Assembly (NCBI GenBank): GCA_027625915.1
Contig: JANTQA010000008.1
Location: 11,967,001 to 12,031,000, forward strand
Source: Anaeramoeba flamelloides
Lineage: Eukaryota > Metamonada > Anaeramoebidae
Direction of reading: 5' to 3'
Length of the DNA stretch: 64,000 bases
In this document: positions 11,701 to 22,747 of the stretch, piece after piece
Numbering within the stretch: the stretch's first letter is position 1
How the letters are laid out: the number at the start of each line of letters is the position of its first letter
The notes under the pieces: generated by a model
Seen by the model: the letters and a program-made list of their open reading frames with translations, nothing else
What the model was told of the DNA's origin: nothing
The model's database searches: none
Translations under genes and position numbers: made by a program

Positions 11701-13484
11701 AAAATTTCAGTTTCAAAAAGTTTTTTTTTTATATTTTGGGTTCATTTCAAGTAATCTAATTTAACAGATTGATCTAGAAACATTTTAGAATCAAACATTA
11801 AAGTTGTTTTCAAAAAGTGTTTCCAAAAGATCCCTCAAAATATGTCTCTTGAAGCGTGTCATCTGTTTTAATAGAAACTTTTGAAATGTATTTTGTCTCA
11901 GTTTTTTTAAATATATTAAATAATGAGTTGTATAATATTGCTTATTTCATAGTATTTGTAGTGATCATATTTTTCAAAGTTTTGCCCGATCTGTAATTTA
12001 AAAGTCAAGCAAATTAAATCTGGGGTATCAGTGCTGAATTGATGTAAACCAGATCTTCACTCCTTAGTAAAATAATTTTAAAAAAAGTGTGGCATAAATG
12101 TTTTTAATGGTTGTAATGAAAATAGGTCTATTGAGGTTTGTTGACCATTTCAAAGATCCTTTTTGAATGCTTTTTGGTTTGCTCTTTTTAAAAATTCCTC
12201 TACTATCTAGTGTTATGATTTTTGAAAACAGTTTTGTTTTTTTTTGAGCAACAGTTACTTTTTAAAGATCGTTGCTAATCAATATTCATATATAAAGCTC
12301 TTTTAAAAAAGTGAGAACTGAAAGTTTTATAAAGTGATGTTCTAAAAGTATTAAAAAGTGATAGTTACCAAGAGTTTTAAAAGGTGCTGTTCAAATTGTT
12401 TGTGTTACGCTTTTAAGTTGTTTGAGCAACACTTACAAATTTTTAGTTCTTACTTTTTAAAAATCATCGTTGAACATGTATCGACTGAAGCGAAATATTT
12501 GAAAAAGACTTTTTTTTTTTTTTCAAGCAAAAAGACTAAAATTGGTTTGAATGGAATAGCCCACAACAAACATTAAAACTTTTTCTTTTTCTTTTTCTTT
12601 TTCTTCCAAACCTTTCATGATCATTCATAAAAATTAATAAGAAATGGAATGGTGTTGAAATTGGACCATTTTAGAATTTTGCTGAAAAAAATTTATTTAA
12701 AAGTTGCTTACTTCTGAAAAACAGGTCCAAAGGACATAATTTTCTGAAAAGATAGGCTTTTTGTAGTGTTAATTTGGAAAATCCTGAATTTTTTTGGAGC
12801 CAAAAAATAGTTTGCTAAAAAAGAAAAGAATAAATTTTTGGTTTTTTTTTTTATCAATTGTTTTTTTGGGTGTTGTCTAAAGATCTGAGAAATAACAAAA
12901 CCTAAACTTTTATTTTGTTTTTTGAAGCTTGCATGCAAAGGAACTTGTAATTCTTTTGTCTCTTTCTTTTCATACTTTTTTCAGAATCTTGTTTGAATTT
13001 TTAATTTTTTTTATTCGCTAAAGGCTGGCTTAGATCAAAATTCGGTAGTCTGAAAAGGTGTGTTTAATTGAACACTGTCCCAGAATGAAACCATTAAAGA
13101 TTAAAAATAGGATTAAAGCATGACAACAAAGACTCGAATTATGAACAGTACATCAAAAAGTTTGAAAAGGTGGCTTGGGATTTAATAAACGATAAAAAAA
13201 AATAAAAAAAAATTCTTACTCTCATCAGGCAGCCAATTAAAACAATCAAGATCTTTTTCTTTTTTTAAATTGTCCAATTTTTGATCACTATCAGAGCAAC
13301 CGCTACTTGAAAAAAGATCTGAGAAGTAGTTGGCTTGTGGTTTGTTGTCAGTTGTAGGATCTTTTTGGTAGTTGTTGTTTTTTTTGTTTTTATTTTTTTC
13401 TTCAACCCAATTAAATTTAAATAACTCTTCAATATCCTCTGTTGTAATACAGGGATTGTTTTTTAAATGGTAAATGTTGTGCAT
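8785..13484 (-). CDS. F-box protein with TMEM185-like multi-span membrane region
   Basis: Two exons: 13484-13220 and 10667-8785, 715 residues. The first exon ends ...Cys-Phe-Asn-Trp-Leu-Pro-Asp-Glu plus one base at a GTAAGA donor. The second begins after AG with TT GTG CTT GAA. The join gives Leu-Pro-Asp-Glu-Ile-Val-Leu-Glu-Ile-Leu, a textbook F-box start, continuing through Cys-Ser-Cys-Val-Ser-Lys-Arg-Phe and Asp-Pro-Val-Leu-Trp (residues about 84-125). An Asn/Ser-rich linker follows, with a Ser tract near residues 321-336. From about residue 440 there are eight or nine hydrophobic spans, including Pro-Leu-Lys-Leu-Asp-Gly followed by Trp and Pro as in TMEM185/Fragile-X-F proteins (residue about 520). 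F-boxes recruit Skp1-Cullin ligases; a membrane-anchored substrate receptor is an inference. ATG 13484 is the first in-frame Met of exon 1; a further 5' exon cannot be excluded. Confidence 0.82.
9925..9968 (-). repeat. Trinucleotide tract encoding poly-Ser
   Basis: (ACT)n on the + strand, read as AGT/AGC serine codons in the F-box protein linker. Confidence 0.85.
10668..13219 (-). other. 2552 bp intron of the F-box gene
   Basis: Donor GAGA|GTAAGA at 13219-13214 and acceptor AAATAG at 10673-10668, phase 1. The intron is AT-rich and gene-free. It contains a short tandem duplication at 10838-10905 (GTTTTATTAAAATAATG twice) and a pair of related segments near 12243-12290 and 12421-12480. It is far longer than the 139 bp intron in the polymerase gene. 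Confidence 0.75.
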
Positions 13485-16400
13485 AATTATCACACAACGT
13501 GTTGAGGTGGTTGATTTTGAAAAAAAATATTTAAAATTGACAAGAAAACAAAAAATAAATTTTCATGTAGATTTTAAATCTACCAATAATTCTTATTTCA
13601 CAAAATATGATTTGAGTTTCTTCATTTGGTGTGTTTTCAGAAGACAACAAAAAAAAGTAAAAATTAGTAAAAGAATTATTTGGGAATTATCATCATTCCG
13701 AACAATTGTTTGATAACTTTATAAAATGTAATTTTTTTGAACAATATTGTTTAAAAATGTTCACAGTCGTGATTCTAATTGCTCACTTACATTAAAATTG
13801 TTAACTCTTTTGGAACTTGATTGAAAATTTTTTTTTTTTGTTTAAAAATTGGTTTTTTAGTTATTCTTATCTTGTACATGACAAAAAAGTTTTTTTATGT
13901 GGAAAAAAACTATCTACGAATAAGATTTATCTGTTTTTTCTCTTATTTGGAAATCAATTATTTTACAGTTTTTTTCAAGATATTGATTGTATTGGAAAAC
14001 GAATTTTTTAGAAAGAAAACAGTGGGTAAATTAATTATGAAAGTTATAAGCAAAATTTAAACAGTACAACCACTTTTTCAATTGAAAAATTTTCTGAATT
14101 AATATTCCAAAAACTTTTTGAATCTCTTTTGAGTAAAGATCAGAGAAAGATGTAAAATATTTAAAAATTTAATGAAAATATTATTTGTATCTTTTGAATC
14201 AATTTCAAATTTAATTGTAAAAAATTATGGTGGTATTATGTAACCTCCAAAGGTTTACATTAGAATTGAAGAAATTCATAGTAGACTCTTTTTAAAATAT
14301 CAATGTTAAATTGATAAAAGAAATATACTTTTTAATTTAACTTTTTTTTTTTTTTTTTTGAAAATCACTTTTTTCTTGTTTGTGAATGAAAATCTTAAAA
14401 GAGAGTTTTGAAATTACTTGTTAGAACAATTTTAAATCTTTTTAGAAAAAAAATGCTTTGATTCGAAGAAGACAAAAATTCATTGTCATAACTATAATAA
14501 CTATATTTGCAAATAAAAGCCATCGTTTTTTTTCTTCTTTTTCAAATACAACATCTAATTTATTTTCTAATAGTATATATGTATGTACCCGGAAAAATCA
14601 ATTGTGAAGGTTAATTCCATTATTTATTTAGATAATTTTATATTATGAATTGGTTTTGAAAAATTGATTATTTTTATTTTTCAAAATAGAAAAGATTTTC
14701 AAATTTACTCTGTTTTTAAGAAATATTTTAATGTGAGCTTTCATTTTTTATTATGACAGTTTTCATAACAAACTTCAAAAAAACAATACAACTTCGTTAT
14801 TGTATACCATAGGTTTATTTGTTCATTTATTTGGTGGAACTTCACTACAAGGAAAATTTAAACACCGAAAATTAAAGTTAACCAAAACTATACATTGGAT
14901 TTCAGTTATAGTTCTTTTATAAATTATTTTTTTCAAAGTTATCATAATTTTATGTAATAAAAAAAAGATAGCTATTAAACTCTTGAAAATCAGAATACCC
15001 CCCTTTTCAAAAATACCAACTTTTGAAAAAAAACACCTATTTTGGGATATTTTTTTAATGAAAAAAGTTGAAATGAATTAATTTTTGATTGAACATTTAC
15101 TAAGAAAAAAGAATAAATGTTGAAGCAATTTGCAGAAAACAATCGGGGATGTATATAAAAATCCAAACATGAAAAAAAATAAAATGATAAAAAATATTCC
15201 AAAAACAGATAAAAAATTAGATTTTCAATTTAATTTAGCGATGTCTTTGGATTTAACTATTTTGTGCTATTTTGAAATTGAAAAATATGTTTCTTTTTAG
15301 ACTATTAAAAAAAATACTTGAAAATTATCTCTTCGCTAAGTCAATTAAAAAATTAAAAAAGTTTATAATTAAAAATGAAAAAAATATTACTGAAAATTTT
15401 ATTTTTTTTTCAATTCCTATTAATATCTATTAAAGTTGTAAACCTTTTTGAAAATTGTTATGTATAATAATGTTTATTATATGAGTGTATTTTAAAAATA
15501 CAAAATTTATAGATTTTTTTTTTTTAAAATTTTCCTTGTCTTGATGTAGAAAAAATAAAAAAGCTTTTTATTTTGAAATATTGTACAGAAAATTAAGCAG
15601 ATTTATTCATAAGAAAAGCAATTAATGGGATAACTTTAAGAACGCTGATTTTCAACTTAAAAGTCTGAATATTGATTAACTCAAGTTTGAAATTTGTGTT
15701 GAGATACATTTTTTTCAGAAATGGTCAGGTTTTTTTATACTAATATAAAGATCTTTTATAATTCTTCAAATCGACGTTTAAGTGTTTTTTTACTCATCAA
15801 AATTTTAGAGACATTTAAACGATACTTGATTAACCCACTTTTAATTTGATATGAAAATACGTTAATTTGAGGTTTATTCTTGACAAATGTTAATCCCCGA
15901 ATTTACAAATATCAGGAGATTTGTATTCGCCCGAATTTTTTTTTTTTCTAACAATTTCGGAATTAGTGAAAAAAATCTTCATATTGTGGAAAGTTTAAAT
16001 ATTCAACCAATATTATAATCTTAAGGTTGATGAACATTATTTTTAAATTTATCTAATTAGGTCACTTTGTGGTTAAAAAAATCTATTTTTTTGAAAAATT
16101 AAATCAGAGGTTATTCTTTCCAAACATTTTTCATGGATTAAAAAGATTTGATGTAACAACCAACTTCATATAAAAAATCAAAAATATCCTTTCTGTGAGT
16201 TTTTATGTTAATTATTATTTAGAAAATCTTGAAATTAAAAAAATTGAAAAAAAGTTAAATTTCTAAAATTGAGTTTTTAAAATCTGGAATTCTATTGTTT
16301 TAGTACCTATTTTTCGATTAGAAAAATAATAAAAAAAAAAATTAATTTCAAATAATGAAAATTTTTAATTATGCTCATTAGTAAAAAATGTCATAATATG

Positions 16401-16857
16401 ACTGTTCAATATTATTTCTAATTAATTTTTTTTTAGAAATTTAAACTCAAGTATCATAATATTTTGTGTCTGAAATATTCCCAAAAATACCCGAAAATAG
16501 AAAAAAGTCCATTTTTTTTTAATTACTAGAAATCACTTTTTAAAGAACTTCAAAGAAAGTATAGTGTCAATATACCTAGTTTAACACTAAATTGGACTTT
16601 TATTGGGGAAAAATATATTGTTTTCAATTGAAAATTACCATTGTAAAAAATGTAAAATTTTTGAAATAGTACCCTATACATTTTGTGTGTAGGGGATTGA
16701 TATCTTTGAAGACAGTAACATTTCTGATCATATTAAATGGTATTTACAAATGTGAGACAATAAATTTGTAAAAAATTTTTCTAATTGTATATCATTACTG
16801 TTAATTTTGTAATCTTTAATATAATCTAAAAATAACTGAGTAATATCTAATTGTACA

Positions 16858-17542
16858 TAAACTATTTTTTAGTCAATAGGGCCCAGTTGTAATGGATAAA
16901 ATACACGTGTTTAAAGGTTTTGCATAGATATTCGAAGAAAAATTTTATTTTGGAAATTATTTTTTCACATTTTTGTTTTTTTTTTTTTATTTTTTTTTCA
17001 AAACCTCATTCAGTTGCAAAAATTTTTTTTATTGCAAAACCAATAGTCACTTGGTAAAAATGTGTTATTGTAAGATTATTGAAACCATGTAAAGATTGTT
17101 GAGAAACCATATTGATTTCTATTGTAATTCTATTCGATCTTTGATCTTGATATTTGATTAATAAATTTGAAAAATTTTCACTTCATTTTCTTTTCCTTTT
17201 TCAAATAGAGACCACACACCAACAGACTTAGTTTTGGGAACTTGGTTTCAAAAAGAAAAGTATGGAAAATGAAGTGAAAATTGTTTCCTATTTATTATTT
17301 AAATATCAGTAGAAGTTTAAAACAAACATCGTTGTTTTTCTAGACGGTGACCTAAGAATTTGAGTTTTGAAATTTTTAAGAAAATTTAATTGATTAATTA
17401 GTTTTCTTTCAAACATATATCAACGATTCTTTGATGTGTATTATTCTGCTTAATTTTTTATTTTTTCTTTAAAGGTCAATTATATAAAATAATTGATATT
17501 TGAAAAAAAATGTTGATCCCCCTTTGACTAAAACAGAGTTTA
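16858..17542 (+). mobile_element. 690 bp family, copy 1
   Basis: Begins TAAACTATTTTTTAGTCAA followed by a GGGCCCAG block, and ends with CTTTGACTAAAACAGAGTTTA, its inverted match. It aligns along its whole length with 33809-34504. A long internal inverted repeat surrounds the words TTTTCACTTCATTTTC and GAAAATGAAGTGAAAA (about 17177-17285). It encodes no protein. TA...TA termini fit a Tc1/mariner-type non-autonomous element, which is an inference. Confidence 0.75.
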
Positions 17543-17573
17543 TATTGATAATTTATTATTATAATTCTAAAGG

Positions 17574-18107
17574 TAAACCACATTCCAAAAATTTGGACAC
17601 AGCAAAAATCAAAAATTGTCAAAATAAAAACCCCAATTTATTATATTTTTCCAAAACTAATATAAAATACACATTTAAGTCACCCAGTATTAATTTTTTT
17701 TATTAGTAATTATTTTCATCCAAATAAAAGAAAAAAAATATAAACCTCAAAAAATAAAATTGAGATGTCAAAAATTATAAAACGAGCTGAACAAAAAATG
17801 TATTCGTAAATTTGTTGAAATTTCATCCGCAATTGTTGATTAATCAAATGATTAGATACCATCGACCAATTGTATGTAATCTTCCAATTTAACAAATTCA
17901 ACACTGACCTTCTATCAACCATCTAAAAAATTTTTCAAGATCTAAAAAAACAAATTAACAAACTGGAAAAAAGGAAATGAAAACAAAAAAGACAAAAAAT
18001 GAAATAGTTTGTAAAAAATCAAAATTATTTTTAAATTGAATGTAAACTTTAGTATTGTTATTTTTTCAAATGTTTAAACTGTGTCCAAAATTTTGGAATT
18101 TAGTTTA
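17574..18107 (-). mobile_element. 535 bp family, inverted copy
   Basis: Ends TAAACCACATTCCAAAAA ... TTTTGGAATTTAGTTTA. It is the reverse complement of the copies at 27425 and 46092, sharing the blocks TACATTTTTTGTTCAGCTCG (as complement) and ATACAATTGGT. It lies only 31 bp from the preceding element. No coding capacity. Confidence 0.8.
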
Positions 18108-18302
18108 TATTCCCTTCCCATTAATTGATTTCTGTTTGAAAATTAAAATAAACTAAATTTCATAATAAATTGCCCATCTTACATTTGGATAATGAATTGC
18201 TTTTGTATCGTTTTGAAGTTTTTCCTCTCACAATGAAAAGTTTGCAAATAAATCATTTTTTCTCTTTTTTATTTTTTCAACAGTGTTTTGTTAAAATGGA
18301 AA

Positions 18303-18413
18303 ATGAAAATGGAAAATTGGAAAGAAGTAACAGATGAATTAATGAAAAATTTGGTTTCAGATATGAAAAAGCGATTAGATTTAGTTATTCAAATGGAAGG
18401 AGGATCGATAAAT
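18303..18413 (+). CDS. Possible small exon, unrecognised
   Basis: A short frame starting Met-Lys-Met-Glu-Asn-Trp-Lys-Glu-Val-Thr-Asp-Glu-Leu has balanced, helix-like composition, unlike the flanking homopolymer DNA. It is preceded by a good acceptor-like ATTTTTTCAACAG (18271-18283) and followed by a weak donor-like GGTTTTTTTAC. Spliced to the AG at about 18524 it would end after Asp-Lys-Lys as a protein of roughly 40 residues. No family recognised. It could be one exon of a larger gene or chance. Confidence 0.25.
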
Positions 18414-19277
18414 GGGTTTTTTTACTTTTTTAAATTTTCTATTTTTTATGTAATGCTTCTTTCAAAATAAATGTCCCAATTGTTTTCAACAGTTTTTTTT
18501 TATTTTTTTTTAATTTATTTTTAGACAAAAAATAAATATCTCGTGAGTATAGTATTGAATATTAAAATCTAAATTTTTATATTATAATAGATAACTTCAA
18601 TTATTAAAAATATTTTTATTTAAAATTTGATTTTTTATGAGCCAATTATTATAAAAGATAGTTTATTTTCAATTTTTTTACTTTTCATTTCAAAAAATCT
18701 CTCAAAATTTAATTTAAAATTAAAAATCTTAATTTTTAATTAATTTAATATTCTCGAAATTTGAAATAAATAAAAACCTTCTTGAAAATGAATTATGATT
18801 AACTATTATTTATCATTGCTTTTCTGATTATCATTGTTTTCAAATCTCCATTAAAATTTCATTTCATTAATTTTACAATTCAATGAATATAGTATCAAAT
18901 TTCTTCCTCAGGGGTTTATTATTATGATTATTTAATTGTCTTTTACAAAAAAAAAATCCCCATAATAAATCAAAATGTATTATTTTTTTTTATTTAAAAA
19001 AAAAAATAAAAATAAATTATTTGATAAGATTAGAAAAAATTAAATATATACAAAAAAAGTTAATGAAACAAAGAATATATAAAATCCACGATCATAATAT
19101 TATATGATAGATTGGTGTGTATAATAATAAGCAAATTATAGTCTTCTTCTAATCTTACAAATCGAAAATTTTAAGCTATTAAATTATCAGATCGATCCAT
19201 CATTCCCCCCTCTGGACGTGTTGTAAATTCTTGTTCTTCCTCGTCATTGTAATCTTTCTTGTAAATCTCAACGATCT

Positions 19278-21153
19278 TTAGTCATTGTCGTCATCGTCTG
19301 TGCTGATCATAATTGAATTATTAAATATTTTTTTTTTATGACTACGATTTGATTTTAAAGTTGTTGGCAGTTTGTCTTTGATAACATCAGTTAACGTTAA
19401 AGGGGAAGACGATTCCAAATATTGGGAATCTTGATCATTGTCACTATACTGGCCAAATTCTTCTTTTAATGTCCTAATCTGCATTTCGCTCTCTGTTAAT
19501 TGTTGCCTTAATTCCCAGAGTTTTCTTTTTTGATTTCTAGTTTCTCGAAGCAAAATTTTATTTTGAACATTTGGGGGGAGTGCTTCAGGATTGATTTCAA
19601 AATCCATTTTTTCTTTGTCCTTTGAATTGAACTGATGTTGGTGATCATCTGTTTGATAATTATTATGATTATATTTTCCCATGCTGTTATTATTATTATT
19701 ATTAGAATCGTTTCTTTGTGACCATATTTTATAATTCATTTCAATTCCTAAGAAAATTAAAACTATTCCAAGCAAAAATGTTAAAATTGCAATATAGATC
19801 CCGACAAAAGAAATCATCACAGAAGGGATTGTCATCATTAAAAAGGTTATGCCAATTGAAAATAGTTCTAAATCTCTTGTTTTGTATGGCCTAATAAGAA
19901 TGTAAGATAATGAAAATAATGCAAATATTGGAAATAATAGTAATCCAATTGTTTGTTGATTAAGAGTTGGGTATCCTAAAGTAAGAAAGGCAACCCCTAT
20001 TTGAAAAAGAAATTCAACAAGTATGAACCAACAACGATTTGGTTTGAAACGATTAGTTGATATTTGAATTAGTGATGGGAAATTTTTTTCTTCTTTATCT
20101 TTTTTTGTTTCTGTTTTGGTTTGGGCTTTATTTTTGGTTTTGTTATCGTTATCGTTATCAGTTTCTTTTTCTGAATTCGTGTCAGTTCCTGTTTTTGATT
20201 CTGATTCTTGTGTTTGTTCTGGTTCTGGTTCTGGTTCTAATTCAATTTCTTTTTGATTTTCATTTTGATTCGTTTTTAATTCATTAGTTTCAAAAGCTTT
20301 CAATTCAATACCTTTGTTAATATTTTCTTTGTTGGTTTCCTTATCTGATTCTGATCCACTGCCTGAACTTGAACGTGAATTTTTATTTGAATTATTATTA
20401 ATATTGTGGATTGGTTTTAATTCAATGTCTGATTTCAAACTTAATTCTGAATCTGTATCTAAATTTGAGTTTGTGATTGTGTTTGTATTTGTTTGTAATT
20501 TTGATTTTGGCTGTGGATTATTTTTTGTATTAGATTGTGAATTATTTTTCGAAAGGGAATAAAAAAATATTTTTATAAATAAGATCAAATAAACCAAACT
20601 GTAAAAAATTCCTAAAATTACAAAGTAAAATTTCGATTTCTCCCAATTAGCTTTAGTTATTTGGATCCTGCTGTTGGTTGGGAATTTCATATTATTAGAA
20701 GACTCATCATATTCGAAGGATAAAAGCAAGATAAACACATAAATAATTGGAAGAAATACAAATTGAGCAAATTTGTAAAAAAAATTCTGAACAAAATAGA
20801 ATTTCGAAACGAAAGTTTTTTTTTTCATACTAATCTCCAAGTTTTGAATTAAATCGAAAATAAGGAATAAAAGAAAGACGGCAATGGGTATGGATGTAAC
20901 GATTTCCCAATATTTCATAAATGAAAACCAACTATTGCATTCAATTGGGAACATGTATAATAAATCTACTATTAACCAAGAATTAATTTTCCTTAAATAT
21001 GGTACAAGTTCGCTATATTCCAATATTGGAAGTAACATTACAATGGCAATAATTTGTAGCCACTGGATTAAAATTGTTAAGAGTGAATTGCCTTTTTTAA
21101 AAAGCCAAATTGTTTTTGAATAATTATATAACTTTTTAATTTCGTTATTTGAA

Positions 21154-21251
<98 letters not shown>

Positions 21252-22747
21252 GTGATGGTGATTATTTTTTATCTTTTTGTTGTTTTTTGGATTTAATTTT
21301 CCTTTAGTTGTATAAAAAAGATATTTACACAGCATTAAAAAAATGAGAATTAAAGGCACTAAAAAAAATTTTAAGAGATTAAGAAATAGTGATCCACATT
21401 CTGCGCAGCCGTTGGTATCAAGAAATTTCCCTTCATCACAGGCAGTGCAATTTAACTCTGGGGAAAGCGAAAATGTGCAGGTGTACGAGCCCAGGCATAA
21501 CAAAGGATCAGAGCATTTGTAACAACTTGTTGCCCCAATCTCTTGTCCAAGTTTCAGTTCGAGTGTTAGATGGCCAGACTCGCATGCCGTGCATTGACTT
21601 GACCCTGTAGAGTTTGAGTAATAGCCAGATTCGCATGCCGTGCAGCTTGTTTGCTTTGAATTTCGGTAAGTTCCTGGGGGGCATGCCACGCACCCGGTTG
21701 AGCCAGACAGGAAAGAATATGATCCCAGGGGGCAGTTTTCACAGCAGTCGCTGCTATTTGATCCAGCTGTCTCGGAAAATGTGCCGATGGGGCAAGACAA
21801 GCATAAAGCAGCAGAGGAAGCGCCAGATTTCTCATTGTATGCCCCCGCTGGACAGGAAACACACGGGTAATGATCAGCACCTTCGGTGGGCGAGTATGTC
21901 CCAGGGGGGCATTTGAGACAAAAGTCCAGAGATGTTTTTCCCTCCAATAAGTTGTAAGTGCCCGCGGGGCATGCAAAGCATGAAGAGAGACCCCCCGCAT
22001 TTCCATATGTGCCACTTGCGCATTCCGTGTAGTTACTCGAACCTTCCCCCGAGTACGTGCCAATCGGACACGTAACGCAACTCTCAATCCCATACGATCC
22101 ATTGTTCGGGTTGTATGTGCCAGACGGGCAATTAATACACTCATCGCCCGTGGACATATATTGGCCCATTTGGCAATTATTCTCTTCAGTTAAAATTATG
22201 CTGCTTTGGTGCCTTAAAGCCATTTTATTACCCAAACCCGATTCGGTTTGAATTCTTTGTTGTGTAGTTTTTTTTTTTTTTTTTTTTTTTTTTGTTTATT
22301 GTTTTTTTTGAGTTTTTGATTTCATTTTTTTAAATGTAAAGTTGTACGAAGAGTTTTCTCAAATTAGTTTGTTTTTTATTAAAAGACCAAGTTCCTTTCT
22401 GTGGTCGGTTTTGTTGACAAACAATAAATTTCTTGACAAAAGTATTTTGGATTTGTTAGGGAGATTGCCCATCGACGGCTTTTATTGAGTTGAGTTAACG
22501 TAAACAAGATTTATTGAACAAATGAGTTGACAAAAAATTGGCAATCTTTTATGAATTCAAACAACATCAAAACAAAAGTATTTTTTTTTCTTTTTTTTTT
22601 ATTTTGTGAAATTTTAAAAAAGAATGTTTACCTTTTGGTGTCTATACGCAGAAATAAAGAGAACAAAAGAATAATAAGAACAATTAAATTTGTTTGACGA
22701 GTAAGTTGCTTACTCCAAAACAAAAAAATAGTCATTATTTGCTTCAT
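19278..22747 (-). CDS. Cys-rich (ephrin-receptor-like repeat) multi-span membrane protein
   Basis: Two exons, 22747-22632 and 22254-19278, 1030 residues. Exon 1 encodes Met-Lys-Gln-Ile-Met..., then a hydrophobic stretch Leu-Ile-Val-Leu-Ile-Ile-Leu-Leu-Phe, a plausible signal peptide. Its GTAAAC donor joins in phase 2 to exon 2 (AG|A = Arg39). Residues about 60-320 carry repeated Cys-Pro-x-Gly-Thr-Tyr motifs with paired cysteines, the GCC2/GCC3 ephrin-receptor-like pattern. A first membrane span (about 328-350) is followed by a His then Asn homopolymer (about 371-407), several spans, an acidic Glu/Lys/Thr/Ser-rich loop (about 604-764), four more spans (about 778-884) and a C-terminal coiled coil (about 925-978). 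It is probably a surface receptor or channel-like protein; ligand unknown. The Cys-rich part is notably less AT-rich than the rest. Confidence 0.8.
21152..21262 (-). repeat. Trinucleotide tracts encoding poly-Asn and poly-His
   Basis: (ATT)n followed by (ATG)n on the + strand, read in the gene as about 13 Asn codons and 20 or more His codons. Confidence 0.9.
22255..22631 (-). other. 377 bp intron of the Cys-rich membrane protein gene
   Basis: Donor AAG|GTAAAC and acceptor AACAAAG. Splicing supplies a signal peptide that the long second exon lacks, in the correct phase. A T-run of about 24 (+ strand) lies close to the acceptor side. Confidence 0.65.

Larger units (their letters stand above)
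13485..19277. other. Gene-poor interval
   Basis: AT-rich sequence between the F-box gene and the Cys-rich receptor gene, whose 3' end is at 19278. It holds two adjacent inverted-repeat elements (16858-17542 and 17574-18107) and one weak exon candidate (18303-18413). I see nothing else that I can support. Confidence 0.65.

Noticed and set aside
21566-22144. 192-codon minus-strand frame over the Cys-repeat exon
   Set aside because: Alternative-frame shadow of the repeat-containing coding exon.
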